Assembly (NCBI RefSeq): GCF_015477765.1
Contig: NZ_JADLQQ010000003.1
Span: 310,001 to 374,000, forward strand
Direction of reading: 5' to 3'
Length of the DNA: 64,000 bases
Source of the DNA: Nocardia transvalensis
Lineage (GTDB): Bacteria; Actinomycetota; Actinomycetes; Mycobacteriales; Mycobacteriaceae
The number at the start of each line of letters is the position of its first letter. Within the stretch, counting starts at the first letter, position 1. Shown here piece after piece: positions 5,890-17,064 of the stretch. Both the position numbers and the translations under genes were made by a program. The notes beneath the pieces were generated by a model. It ran no database searches and was not told the origin of the DNA. It saw nothing but the letters and a program-made list of their open reading frames with translations.

Positions 5890-7365
5890 TCAGGCGGCGA
5901 TCGGATCGCCGGCCTCGTAGTGGGCGACGTGGTCGACCGCGGCGTCGTAGGAGGTGAAGACCTGGGATTGGACCTCGCCGTGGGGGTCCATCCAGATCGC
6001 CTCGAATCCCCCGGCCACCGCGGTGATTTCGCCGAGCCGCCCGGTGCGGGCGAGCCGCCGACGGCGCACGAGCTCGAGATCGACGACCTCGCTGCGCAGG
6101 CGCGGCAGGCGGTTGGCCACGGTTTGCGCGGCGGCGGCGCTGGCGGTCTGGCCGATGTGCCCGTAGCGCTTGTCGGTGGTGTTGATGCTCTCGTGGCCCG
6201 CGTCCCGGGAGACGACCCAGATCGGCACCCCGTCCTGCAGGCGCCAGGAAATCCCGGTGTGCCGCAACGTGTACGGGGTGATCCGCTTGGCCAGCAGCCG
6301 CGCAATCACCGGCGCGTACCGGGCGAGCAGCACCTCCGGCGCCTCGCCTTCCCAATGCGCACGGCGGGAGAACGGCCCGAAATCGCCCGCAGCCAGAGCC
6401 CGTAGCCGCTTGAGAGCGGGCACGAAACACTTCTTGTACCAATAGGTCACGGTGATCGGGCCGCCGGTACTGGTGGTGAACAGCAGCTCCTCCGGGCGGC
6501 GCCCTGCCAGGGGCAGGCGGGCGACGGTCTCGAGGGGCACGTAGGCGGTGCGGACGCCGCGGCGGGTCTTGGGCTTGCCGAGCTTGGTCCTGCCGTTGGC
6601 GTACTTGTATGCCTTGGTGATCGACACCGCCCCGGTGGCGGGGTCGATGTCGCCGACGGTGAGCGCGGCGATCTCCGACGGCCGCGCCATCGACAGCACG
6701 CACAGTTCCAGTTGCGGACGCCAGCGCGGGGCGACGAGCGCCTCGAGCAGTTCGTACTCGTCCTCGTCCAGCCAGTCCAGCTCGGGTCCGTCCACGGGCG
6801 GCAGGCGGGTGTCGGCGCACGGGTTGTATGGGATCAGCGGTTCGGGCCGCTGGCGGGCCGCCGCCGCGCACGCGGCCGAGAGAAACCCGTGCTTGTTCGC
6901 GATCGTTTTGGCACCGTTGCCGACCTCCTGTTCGAGCCACACCACCCACGCGGCGTCCATGTCCTGGGAGAACGCGTCGATCGGCAGGTACTCGGTGAAG
7001 TAGGGCGCGATGTCGCGGTCGATGAACCGGTGGTAGCGCTGCCGCGTCGCCTCTTCGATGCCGGTCAGCCGGTCGGCGTAGCGGCGGCACCACCCGACCA
7101 GGGTCACGACCTCGACCGTTGCGAGGAGCTGGGCGGCGAGGATCCGCTCGGCCTCGACGGCGCCGAACTGATGCAGCAGATTCGCCCATCGGACCGCCGC
7201 GACGGGGTCGTCGAAACTCTTCGAGGTCTCCACGATGTCCCCGTCGCGCGGGATGCGGTAGCGGATCTGGTAGTAGATCGACCCGTCCGCGCGGCGGCGC
7301 GGCCGCGGAGTCGGCGGCTTGCGAGTACGGCACCGGCGGGAACGGGAAGCGACAAGAGCGGGCAT
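5890..7365 (-). CDS. int: Tyrosine recombinase (phage integrase)
   Basis: A 491-residue integrase, longer than the usual 370-400 because of a C-terminal extension of about 60 residues. The N-terminal arm-binding domain has GSIYYQIRYRIPRDG. The SAM-like core-binding domain follows. The catalytic domain shows the first Arg in SMARPSEIAAL, the Arg/His pair in TPYTLRHTGISWRL, and AGHESINTTDKRYGH with the second His and the nucleophilic Tyr. The gene starts 116 bases from the tRNA-Ala 3' end and is transcribed away from it. It would catalyse site-specific insertion and, with the excisionase-like protein, excision. A bare ATG start is used; the upstream GAAAGG is a possible but distant ribosome-binding site. 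Confidence 0.93.
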   Translation of the reverse strand: MPALVASRSRRCRTRKPPTPRPRRRADGSIYYQIRYRIPRDGDIVETSKSFDDPVAAVRWANLLHQFGAVEAERILAAQLLATVEVVTLVGWCRRYADRLTGIEEATRQRYHRFIDRDIAPYFTEYLPIDAFSQDMDAAWVVWLEQEVGNGAKTIANKHGFLSAACAAAARQRPEPLIPYNPCADTRLPPVDGPELDWLDEDEYELLEALVAPRWRPQLELCVLSMARPSEIAALTVGDIDPATGAVSITKAYKYANGRTKLGKPKTRRGVRTAYVPLETVARLPLAGRRPEELLFTTSTGGPITVTYWYKKCFVPALKRLRALAAGDFGPFSRRAHWEGEAPEVLLARYAPVIARLLAKRITPYTLRHTGISWRLQDGVPIWVVSRDAGHESINTTDKRYGHIGQTASAAAAQTVANRLPRLRSEVVDLELVRRRRLARTGRLGEITAVAGGFEAIWMDPHGEVQSQVFTSYDAAVDHVAHYEAGDPIAA

Positions 7366-7481
7366 GCCCCGACAGCCTTTCGTCGGGCGCCGAATCCCCT
7401 CAGATTCGTGATGTGGACCGCTCTGTGGACGCAGACCTGGTCAAGATCACCGATCTTGCCGTTGACCTGCGCCGACAGTTG

Positions 7482-7554
7482 TGGAGCGTAGGGGAATCGA
7501 ACCCCTAACCCCTGCCTTGCAAAGGCAGTGCTCTGCCAATTGAGCTAACGCCCC
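7482..7554 (-). tRNA. alaT: tRNA-Ala (anticodon TGC)
   Basis: The minus strand folds as a full cloverleaf: acceptor stem GGGGCGT/ACGCTCC with discriminator A, D arm GCTC..GAGC, anticodon stem CTGCC/GGCAG with loop TTTGCAA (anticodon TGC), and T arm AGGGG-TTCGATT-CCCCT. CCA is not encoded. It pairs with tRNA-Ile at 8852, as in mycobacteria downstream of gyrA. Its 3' half is the presumed attachment site of the adjacent element. Confidence 0.97.
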
Positions 7555-7626
7555 GCGGCCGCAGCGTGCGGCGCCGTGAAACGGTACCGCCTGCCCTCGG
7601 CCATGGTCAAAACACGAGACAGTATA

Positions 7627-7642
7627 CCGAACGTATGTTCGG
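7627..7642. promoter_or_regulatory. LexA (SOS box)-type palindrome
   Basis: CCGAACGTATGTTCGG matches the mycobacterial LexA consensus TCGAAC-N4-GTTCGA at every position except the outermost base of each half. It lies 54 bases before the start of the DUF885 gene and 73 bases from the tRNA-Ala 5' end. It could bring the DUF885 gene under DNA-damage control; a TetR-type operator is the alternative. Confidence 0.5.
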
Positions 7643-7695
7643 CCCCTACTCGTGAGGTCATGCGACCGCGGGTCCGTTTTCGGCATGGTGTGGAT

Positions 7696-8835
7696 ATGGA
7701 TGTTGTGCGTGACTACGCCTTGCTGGCGCTGCGAATCGACCGGCTCGTGGCCGAAAGCCCCAGTGGGAATTGGATACTGGATTATCGGGGGCCCGAACGG
7801 TACCGCGCGGAGGTCGTCGCCGAGCCGTTGCCGAATCCGGCACAGCTGATCGCCGCCGCCGAGGAGCTCGCGGCCGCCGTCGACGACGTCGCGCTGGCCG
7901 AACAGATCGGCGCTCTGCACACCATGGCCCGGCTGTTGGCCGGAGAACGGCTGTCGCTGCGGGACCAGGTGCGCGGCATGCTCGGAATCGAGGTCGACTG
8001 GATTCCCGACGCGGCATTCGACGAGGCATATGAGCTGCTCGATCGAGGTCTGCCGCAGACCGGGGGCACGCTCGCCGAACGGATGGAAGCCTGGCGCACG
8101 AGTCACACCCTCCCGACCGGAGACACCGCGCGACTGGCCGAACTGGTGCTGCACACGGTCGACGAAAGCCGCAGGCGCAGCGAGGAATTTCTGCCATTGC
8201 CCGAGAAGATCGATATCACCTGCGAATTCGCGCCCGGCCCGTTCCGCGGTCTGTATCGCGGCGGTCCGAACGGAACCGTCTTCGTGGATCCGCAGCTGCC
8301 GTTCAACCTGGCCGACCTGTGCTACGTCGTCACCCACGAAGCCTTTCCCGGCCATATCTGCGAGTTCATGATGAAACAGGACCGGCTGGCCGACCGGCCG
8401 GACATTCAGGTCCGCGTGATGCCCTCGCCCGCCTTCGTCGTATCCGAAGGAATCGGGCTGCACGCCGAGCACCTGATCTTCCCCGGCGACCAGGCCCAAC
8501 GGTGGCTCGTCGACACCGTCGACGAACTCCAGCCCGACTCGAGCGATTACGCCGCGATCCATCACGCCGAGAACATGCTGTTCGGCGCGTACTGCAATGC
8601 GGCCTTCCTGGTCGCGGACGGAGCGCCATGGCCGCACGTCCGAGACTATCTGGGGAGGACCGCACTGCTGCCCGACCTCGAATTGGCATTCCTGGAAGGC
8701 TTTTTCGACGATCCGTTCCTACGGCCCTACATCTTCGCCTACTACCACGGCTGGCGTCTGCTGCAACCACGCGCGTCCGACCGGACCTTCATGCGCAAGG
8801 TGCTCACCGAGCAGATTGCGGTGTCATCACTGTGA
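7696..8835 (+). CDS. DUF885-type putative metallopeptidase
   Basis: A 379-residue protein. THEAFPGHICEF near residue 214 gives the His-Glu and following His of the DUF885 motif (HEG/A-x-PGH), expected zinc ligands; a second Glu lies in VVSEGIGLHAEHLIF. It is shorter than the usual 550-600 residues of the family, so it may be a compact branch. Start 7696 is chosen because residues DVVRDYALLALRIDRL resemble a family start; frames to 7660 or 7576 run through the LexA-type palindrome. The gene lies alone between tRNA-Ala and tRNA-Ile and converges on tRNA-Ile. The substrate is unknown. Confidence 0.72.
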   Translation: MDVVRDYALLALRIDRLVAESPSGNWILDYRGPERYRAEVVAEPLPNPAQLIAAAEELAAAVDDVALAEQIGALHTMARLLAGERLSLRDQVRGMLGIEVDWIPDAAFDEAYELLDRGLPQTGGTLAERMEAWRTSHTLPTGDTARLAELVLHTVDESRRRSEEFLPLPEKIDITCEFAPGPFRGLYRGGPNGTVFVDPQLPFNLADLCYVVTHEAFPGHICEFMMKQDRLADRPDIQVRVMPSPAFVVSEGIGLHAEHLIFPGDQAQRWLVDTVDELQPDSSDYAAIHHAENMLFGAYCNAAFLVADGAPWPHVRDYLGRTALLPDLELAFLEGFFDDPFLRPYIFAYYHGWRLLQPRASDRTFMRKVLTEQIAVSSL

Positions 8836-8851
8836 GTGAGAAGGAAAAGTG

Positions 8852-8925
8852 TGGGCCTAGGAGGACTTGAACCTCCGACCTCTTCGTTATCAGCGAAGCG
8901 CTCTAACCGCCTGAGCTATAGGCCC
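8852..8925 (-). tRNA. ileT: tRNA-Ile (anticodon GAT)
   Basis: The minus strand folds as a cloverleaf: acceptor GGGCCTA/TAGGCCC with discriminator A, D arm with AGCTCAGGCGGTTAGAGC, anticodon arm CTTCG-CTGATAA-CGAAG (anticodon GAT), and T arm GGAGG-TTCAAGT-CCTCC. CCA is not encoded. It lies downstream of the gyrA/DUF3566 operon, the standard actinobacterial position. Confidence 0.97.
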
Positions 8926-8989
8926 TCATCCGCTCGGGAGTATCACCCGAACCGAGGCACGAGATTACCGTACCCCACCCCGGATAACC

Positions 8990-9029
8990 AAAACGGCCGG
9001 TCCCAGCCCTGCGGGCGGGAACCGACCGT
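8990..9029 (-). terminator. Terminator of the gyrB-gyrA-DUF3566 transcript
   Basis: On the minus strand ACGGTCGGTTCCC and GGGACCGGCCGT form a 12-base-pair stem with one wobble-type pair and one bulge, followed by TTTTGG. It lies 33 bases past the DUF3566 stop. Confidence 0.6.
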
Positions 9030-9061
9030 GAGTGGCCGACGGGAACCGGCCGGGCTCGGCC

Positions 9062-10033
9062 TCAGTCCGGGTCGGCCAGGGTGACCTGGATACCACCGAC
9101 CAGATCGGTGCACTGGTTGTAGATGAACACACCGACCGTGGACAGGGCGGTGAGCAACACCACATTGATGAGGCCGATCACGGCGGCATAGCCGAACACC
9201 GAGCCGGCATCGATCAGCGCCGTCGAGGTCGAGCCGTTGTCGGACACCATGTCGGTGAAGGTGCTGTTGAGCCGGTCCCACACACCCATGCCGGACAGCA
9301 CGATGTAGAGGAAGCCGACGGCCAGCATCCACACGAAGAACATGGCCACGCTGATCACCAGCGACACCTTCAGCGTCGACCAGGGGTCGATGTGGCGGAC
9401 CTGCACGGTGGCCCGCAGCGGCTCGCCCGTGGTGACCGACTGCGCGACCGCCACCTGAGCGGCGGGTGAGACCTGCTGCGGACCGGCGGCCTCGGTCGGC
9501 GGCAGCGGATGCCGCAGCTCCGACAGATCGGGCATGTCCTTGACCAGCTCCGGCCGGGCGATGCTGCGGGTGGGCCCGTCGATGCCGACGGACTTCACCA
9601 TCGCGGCCTCCTTGCGGGCCGCCTTCGCCGCCAGGTCGGTGGTGGTGCGGGCATTGGTCACCCCGGTGTTGAGGCCGACCGGATTGACCGGCGGGCGGCC
9701 CGGCACCGGCGCCTGACCCGGGCGGTTCAGGTTGGACTGCGGCTCCCGCTGCGGCAGCTGCGACCACCCGTCCTCGAACCGCGAGGCACCCTGCCCCTCG
9801 CCGCCCGCCTCGGCGGGCTCCGGCGCCGAATCCGCCGGAGCCTCCTGCCCCTTGGGATCGCCTGGCTTGTCGGACATTTCGGGCGCCTTGCCCGATCCGT
9901 TCTCACCCGACGCCCCGGGCCGCGGAATGGGCCGCGGCGGAATCGGGGACGGCGCGATCCGCTCGGTCACACCGTTGGCGTGGTGCCGCTCGTCATTCGG
10001 CTGGTTCGGAGTGGTCAATTGGGGATCCTTCAA
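9062..10033 (-). CDS. DUF3566 membrane protein downstream of gyrA
   Basis: A 323-residue protein with a long, disordered N-terminal region (about 215 residues rich in Pro, Gly, Ala and Glu) and a C-terminal DUF3566 domain. Two strong membrane segments are visible, about residues 222-250 (SLVISVAMFFVWMLAVGFLY) and 272-303 (FGYAAVIGLINVVLLTALST). Only 30 bases separate it from gyrA, so it is in the gyrase operon, as Rv0007 is in M. tuberculosis. Its function is unknown; conserved linkage to gyrA is the main clue. Confidence 0.85.
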   Translation of the reverse strand: MKDPQLTTPNQPNDERHHANGVTERIAPSPIPPRPIPRPGASGENGSGKAPEMSDKPGDPKGQEAPADSAPEPAEAGGEGQGASRFEDGWSQLPQREPQSNLNRPGQAPVPGRPPVNPVGLNTGVTNARTTTDLAAKAARKEAAMVKSVGIDGPTRSIARPELVKDMPDLSELRHPLPPTEAAGPQQVSPAAQVAVAQSVTTGEPLRATVQVRHIDPWSTLKVSLVISVAMFFVWMLAVGFLYIVLSGMGVWDRLNSTFTDMVSDNGSTSTALIDAGSVFGYAAVIGLINVVLLTALSTVGVFIYNQCTDLVGGIQVTLADPD

Positions 10034-10063
10034 TCCGTCGTGCCGCCGCTGCCTGTGGAGAAA

Positions 10064-12574
10064 TTACTGCTTCTCGGAACCGCTGGTGTCGTCTTCGCCG
10101 GAAACCTGATCGGGCTCATCGGCGTTCCGTGCGATCGCAAGCAAAGTATCGCCCTCGCCGAGGTTCATCAATCGCACGCCCTTGGTCTGCCGACCCGCCT
10201 TGCGCACCTGATTTGCCGCCGTCCGGATGACACCGCCGCCGGAGGTGATGGCGTACAGCTCATCGTCGTCGTCGACGATCAGCGCGCCCACCAGACTGCC
10301 ACGTTTCACGTCGTACTGGATAGTCAATACGCCTTTACCGCCGCGGCCCTGCGCGGTGTACTCCTCGATCGCGGTCCGCTTGGCGTAGCCGCCGGCGGTC
10401 GCGACCAGCAGATAGGTGTTGTCCCGCACCACATTGAGCGACAGCAGCTCGTCGTCGGTGTTGAACCGCATGCCCTGAACGCCCGAGGTGGCGCGGCCCA
10501 TGGGACGCAGCACCTCGTCGTTGGCGGCGAAGCGGATCGACTGCCCGTGCGCCGACACCAGCAGCAGGTCGTCGTCGGCCGAACACAGTGCGGCGCCGAC
10601 CAATTCGTCACCATCGCGCAGATTCACCGCGACGATGCCGCCGGAGCGGTTGGAGTCGAAATCGGTCAGCCTGGACTTCTTCACCAGGCCGTTCTTGGTG
10701 GCCAGCACCAGATAGGGAGCGTCGTTGTAGGTCTTGATCTGGATGACCTGGGCGATCTTCTCATCCGGCTGGAACGCCAGCAGGTTGGCGACGTGCTGGC
10801 CGCGCGCGGTGCGGTTGGCCTCGGGCAGTTCGTAGGCCTTGACCCGGTACACCCGGCCGAGGTTGGTGAAGAACAGCAGCCAGTCGTGGGTCGAGGTGAT
10901 GAAGAAGTGCTTGACCAGGTCGTCCTGCTTGAGACCCGCGCCCTGCACGCCCTTGCCGCCGCGCTTCTGGCTGCGGTACAGGTCGGTCTTGGTGCGCTTG
11001 GCGTAGCCGGTCTCGGTGATGGTGACCACCACGTCCTCGCGGGCGATCAGATCCTCGTCGCTGACGTCGCCGTCCGCGGCAATGATCTTGGTACGCCGGT
11101 CGTCACCGTGCTTGTCGACGATCTCGGCCAGCTCGTCGCGTACGATCGCGCGCTGCCGCTCCGGCTTCTCCAGGATGTCCTTGTAGTCGGCGATCTCGAG
11201 CTCGATCTTGGCCAACTCGTCGACGATCTTCTGCCGTTCCAGGGCGGACAGGCGGCGCAGCTGCATGTCCAGAATCGCGGTCGCCTGGATCTCGTCGATC
11301 TCGAGCAGCTGCATCAGGCCGGTGCGCGCGGTCTCGGTATCGGCCGAACGCCGGATCAGGGCGATGACCTCGTCGAGCGCGTCCAGCGCCTTGACCAGAC
11401 CACGCAGGATGTGGGCGCGTTCCTCGGCCTTGCGCAACCGGTAGCGGGTGCGCCGGACGATGACATCCAACTGGTGTGTGACGTAGAGCCGGATCATCTG
11501 GTCCAGCCGCAGCGTGCGCGGCACGCCGTCGACGATGGACAGCATGTTGGCGCCGAAGCTGGTCTGCAGCTGGGTGTGCTTGTACAGGTTGTTCAGCACG
11601 ACCTTGGCGATCGCGTCCCGCTTGATGGTGATGACGATGCGCAGGCCCGCGCGGTCGGAGGATTCGTCGTGGATGTCGGCGACGCCCGCGATCTTGCCGT
11701 CCTTGACCTGCTCGGCAATCGAATTGATGAAGTTGTCGGTGTTGACCTGGTAGGGCAGCTCGGTGATGACGATCGTGGTGCGACCGCGGTTGTCCTCCTC
11801 GATCTCCACCACACCGCGCATGCGGATCGCGCCGCGACCGGTCCGGTAGGCATCCTGGATGCCCTGGGTGCCGACGATCAGGCCGTGCGTCGGGAAGTCC
11901 GGTCCTTTGATCCGCTCCATGCATGCCTCGAGGGTGGTCTCCTCATCGGCATCGTGATTCTCGAGCGCCCAGAAGATCGCCTCGGCCACCTCGCGCAGGT
12001 TGTGCGGCGGGATATTGGTGGCCATGCCGACGGCGATACCGCCGGAGCCGTTCATCAACAGCTGCGGGACACGGCTGGGGAGAACCACCGGCTCCTGCGA
12101 GCGGCCGTCGTAGTTCGCCTGGAAATCGACTGTCTCCTCGTCGATTTCGCGCAACATCTCCATCGCCAGCGGCGTGAGGCGGCACTCCGTGTACCGCATG
12201 GCCGCCGGGCCGTCGTTGCCGCGAGATCCGAAGTTGCCCTGGGGATCGATGAGGGGATAGCGCAACGACCACGGCTGCGCCATGCGGACCAGGGTGTCGT
12301 AGATCGCCGCGTCGCCGTGCGGGTGGTAGTTACCCATGGTCTCGGCGACCGGGCGGGCCGACTTCACATAACCGCGATCGGGCCGATACCCGTTGTCGTA
12401 CATCGCATACAGGATCCGGCGATGCACGGGCTTGAGGCCGTCGCGCACCTCGGGCAGCGCGCGACCCACGATCACGCTCATCGCGTAATCGATGTAGCTG
12501 TTCTGCATCTCGTGCTGGATGTCGACCGGCTCGATGCGGTCGCCACCGTTGGGCGGCAGGGTGGTCTCGGTCAT
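10064..12574 (-). CDS. gyrA: DNA gyrase subunit A
   Basis: An 836-residue, full-length GyrA. The catalytic tyrosine is Tyr128 in [10 protein letters not shown]. The quinolone-resistance region reads [12 protein letters not shown] (residues 84-95), so the position equivalent to E. coli Ser83 is alanine and the Asp87 equivalent is present. The C-terminal pinwheel domain contains the GyrA box QKRGGKG, needed for DNA wrapping and negative supercoiling. With GyrB it forms the A2B2 gyrase that supercoils DNA using ATP. It lies 81 bases after gyrB and 30 before DUF3566, so the three form one operon. Confidence 0.98.
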   Translation of the reverse strand: MTETTLPPNGGDRIEPVDIQHEMQNSYIDYAMSVIVGRALPEVRDGLKPVHRRILYAMYDNGYRPDRGYVKSARPVAETMGNYHPHGDAAIYDTLVRMAQPWSLRYPLIDPQGNFGSRGNDGPAAMRYTECRLTPLAMEMLREIDEETVDFQANYDGRSQEPVVLPSRVPQLLMNGSGGIAVGMATNIPPHNLREVAEAIFWALENHDADEETTLEACMERIKGPDFPTHGLIVGTQGIQDAYRTGRGAIRMRGVVEIEEDNRGRTTIVITELPYQVNTDNFINSIAEQVKDGKIAGVADIHDESSDRAGLRIVITIKRDAIAKVVLNNLYKHTQLQTSFGANMLSIVDGVPRTLRLDQMIRLYVTHQLDVIVRRTRYRLRKAEERAHILRGLVKALDALDEVIALIRRSADTETARTGLMQLLEIDEIQATAILDMQLRRLSALERQKIVDELAKIELEIADYKDILEKPERQRAIVRDELAEIVDKHGDDRRTKIIAADGDVSDEDLIAREDVVVTITETGYAKRTKTDLYRSQKRGGKGVQGAGLKQDDLVKHFFITSTHDWLLFFTNLGRVYRVKAYELPEANRTARGQHVANLLAFQPDEKIAQVIQIKTYNDAPYLVLATKNGLVKKSRLTDFDSNRSGGIVAVNLRDGDELVGAALCSADDDLLLVSAHGQSIRFAANDEVLRPMGRATSGVQGMRFNTDDELLSLNVVRDNTYLLVATAGGYAKRTAIEEYTAQGRGGKGVLTIQYDVKRGSLVGALIVDDDDELYAITSGGGVIRTAANQVRKAGRQTKGVRLMNLGEGDTLLAIARNADEPDQVSGEDDTSGSEKQ

Positions 12575-12655
12575 GTAGTCGTCTCCGTGGGAAGTCTTGT
12601 CAGGTGATCCTCGGTGGGGCGGCGCGCGTCATCGAGTCGATGGCGCCGGTCCCCG

Positions 12656-15045
<2,390 letters not shown>

Positions 15046-15615
15046 TCAGCCGTAGGTATCGCGGGGGCCGCGGCCCTTGATGTGCCGTTCGCCCTTGCGC
15101 CAACTCGGGGCCGCCGGGCCGCTGATCTTGACAGAGGTGACCACGCCCTGGCCCACCGCCGCGGTGATCTTCGCCAGGATCTGGGCCTGCAACATGCGCA
15201 ACTGGGTCGCCCAGGCCGTGGATTCGGCTTGAATGCTCAAGACACCGTCGGTGAGGGAGACGGGGTTGGCGTGGGCGGCGATGTCCTCACCGACCACGCT
15301 GGCCCAGCGGCCGAACACCATGCCCTCGGCGACCTTGCCGGACCAGCCCCGGCTGCGGGCCAGCGCACCCGCCAGAGAGGACAGCAGCTGGGGATCGCGC
15401 TCGTCGGGCCGCGCCCCGGACCACCCGCGGCGGCGCAGCGCCCGCACCCCGCCCTTGCGCGGCGAGGCCCTGCCCTGGCCGACCGCCTTTCCGCTGGCTC
15501 GCGCGGCCGCGCGGGCCTCTTCGAGGGCGCGGCGGGCCAGATCGATACCGCGCAATTCGGCTTCGGCGCCGGATGCGGCGGAATGGCCGCCGTCGGTATT
15601 CGCGCCGTCCGTCAT
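15046..15615 (-). CDS. dciA: DciA-like (DUF721) replication protein
   Basis: A 189-residue protein; start 15615 is set by AGGAGGTGGCG just before ATG. The N-terminal half is basic and disordered ([15 protein letters not shown]). The C-terminal DUF721 domain has [28 protein letters not shown], then [22 protein letters not shown], and [13 protein letters not shown]721 proteins of bacteria lacking DnaC/DnaI act with the replicative helicase DnaB at the origin and are called DciA; the mycobacterial homologue is Rv0004. Its place between recF and gyrB matches that gene. Confidence 0.85.
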   Translation of the reverse strand: MTDGANTDGGHSAASGAEAELRGIDLARRALEEARAAARASGKAVGQGRASPRKGGVRALRRRGWSGARPDERDPQLLSSLAGALARSRGWSGKVAEGMVFGRWASVVGEDIAAHANPVSLTDGVLSIQAESTAWATQLRMLQAQILAKITAAVGQGVVTSVKISGPAAPSWRKGERHIKGRGPRDTYG

Positions 15616-15733
15616 CGCCACCTCCTGCACCTCGAACGCCGAATGCTGCAGGACAGGCTAGCCGCTGGCAACCGCGACACCCAGCGCCGGGAGCTGTGTC
15701 ACGCGGCCCAGTTGTGACACCTGGGTGGCGTAT

Positions 15734-16948
15734 TCAGGCCTCGGTCACCGACGCCGCAGACGAGGTGGCGGAGATGCCGACGATATGGGAAATGCGGTGG
15801 TCGGCCTCGCCGGTCGTTTCCACTCGTAGCGGGGTGGCCTCGAGTTCGGCCGGCACGTCCTCGGCGACCGCGGCGGTGATGAGGACCTGTTCTGCGGTGG
15901 TGGCGACGGCGGCCAGGGCGGCCCGGCGGCGACGGTCGAGTTCGGCGAACACATCGTCGAGCAGCAGGACCGGATCGGTGCCGATGCTACGCAGCAGCTC
16001 GAACGCGGCCAGGCGCAGCGCCAGCGCGAACGACCACGATTCGCCGTGGCTGGCAAAGCCTTTCGCGGGGGCCGAGCCCAGCATCAGCTCCAGGTCGTCG
16101 CGGTGCGGGCCGACCAGGCAGACGCCGCGCTCGAGTTCCTTGGGGCGAGCTGTGCACAACTCGCGCAGCATGATCGACTCCAGCACCTCGGCGTCGTCGG
16201 GTTGCGGTGCCCGCTCGGGATCCAGGAATTCCGGCGGCAGATAACCGCTGCGATAGCGGATCGAGGCGGTCCGCGACTCCGGGGCGATCGAGCGGTAGGC
16301 CTGCTCCAGGTACGGATGTAACTCGTGCACCAGCCGCAGACGCTGGGCCAGCAGTTCGGACCCGTGCTCGGCAAGATGTCCGTCCCACGCATCGAGCGTG
16401 CTCAGTTCGGACGCCGCACCGGCGCGCGAACGCGCCTGCCGTCCCGCGGTTTTCAACAAGGCCGAGCGCTGGCGCAGCACCCTGTCGTAGTCCGCGCGCA
16501 CACCGGCCAATCGCGGCAGCCGGGCCGTGCACAGCTCGTCGAGGAAGCGGCGGCGCTCCGACGGGTCACCGCGCACCAGCGCCAGATCCTCCGGCGCGAA
16601 CAGCACCGTCTGCAGGATGCCGAGAATCTCGCGCGGCCGCCGCACCGGCGAGCGGTTGATCTGCGCACGATTGGCCGAGCCCTGATTCAGCTCCAGATCG
16701 ATGCGCAGCTCCCGTCCGGAGTTGACCACCGTCGCCCCGATCCGGGATCGCTGCGCGCCCAGGCGGATCAGCGGGGCATCGGTGGCCACCCGGTGGGAGC
16801 CGAGGGTGGACAGATAGCCGACGGCCTCCACCAGATTGGTTTTGCCGTTGCCGTTGGCGCCCAGGAAAACCGTTCGGCCCGCGGGCAATTCGAGATCGAC
16901 CCCGGCCCAGGAGCGAAAGTCCCGCAGAGTCAGTGCCCGCACGTACAT
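15734..16948 (-). CDS. recF: DNA replication/repair protein RecF
   Basis: A 404-residue SMC-like ATPase. Walker A is GANGNGKTN at residues 30-38, the signature region is near [11 protein letters not shown], and Walker B is [11 protein letters not shown]. RecF with RecO and RecR loads RecA on gapped DNA. It lies 116 bases after dnaN; no gnd gene separates them, unlike in some mycobacteria. The product ends with a serine/alanine-rich tail. Confidence 0.96.
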   Translation of the reverse strand: MYVRALTLRDFRSWAGVDLELPAGRTVFLGANGNGKTNLVEAVGYLSTLGSHRVATDAPLIRLGAQRSRIGATVVNSGRELRIDLELNQGSANRAQINRSPVRRPREILGILQTVLFAPEDLALVRGDPSERRRFLDELCTARLPRLAGVRADYDRVLRQRSALLKTAGRQARSRAGAASELSTLDAWDGHLAEHGSELLAQRLRLVHELHPYLEQAYRSIAPESRTASIRYRSGYLPPEFLDPERAPQPDDAEVLESIMLRELCTARPKELERGVCLVGPHRDDLELMLGSAPAKGFASHGESWSFALALRLAAFELLRSIGTDPVLLLDDVFAELDRRRRAALAAVATTAEQVLITAAVAEDVPAELEATPLRVETTGEADHRISHIVGISATSSAASVTEA

Positions 16949-17024
16949 CGCTCAGTCCACCGCCTCTGCCGTTGATGCTGTGGAGAACTCGCAGGCGGCT
17001 GCCGAAACCGACGGCCGCCCAGAG

Positions 17025-17054
17025 TTTTTCACAGAGTTATCAACATTGTTCACA
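17025..17054 (+). promoter_or_regulatory. Cluster of three DnaA-box-like 9-mers between dnaN and recF
   Basis: TTTTTCACA (17025-17033), TTATCAACA (17037-17045) and TTGTTCACA (17046-17054) lie in the same orientation in the 116-base dnaN-recF gap. Each differs from TT(A/G)TCCACA by one or two bases. They could bind DnaA and link recF or dnaN expression to initiation, or extend the origin. Confidence 0.45.
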
Positions 17055-17064
17055 GATGTGGGAC

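Larger units (their letters stand above)
1..7481. mobile_element. Right end of a prophage-like element integrated at tRNA-Ala
   Basis: A tyrosine integrase, a coiled-coil protein, a divergent repressor/Cro-like pair, an excisionase-like protein, short overlapping leftward genes, a DinD/BRO-type protein and a RecE-like nuclease form a block unlike the conserved origin genes that follow. The integrase start lies 116 bases from the 3' end of tRNA-Ala, the usual layout for elements that recombine into the 3' part of a tRNA gene and restore it. The tRNA is intact. The distal attachment site and any structural genes lie left of the window. A prophage fits better than a conjugative element because of the RecE-like and antirepressor-like genes, but no capsid or tail gene is visible, so the class is inferred. 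Confidence 0.8.

Noticed and set aside
5840..7333. 497-codon frame opposite the integrase frame on the same strand
   Set aside because: It is an arginine/proline-rich out-of-frame shadow of the integrase, which has all catalytic motifs.
9509..12607. 1032-codon rightward frame across gyrA
   Set aside because: An antisense frame produced by high GC; gyrA on the other strand is certain.
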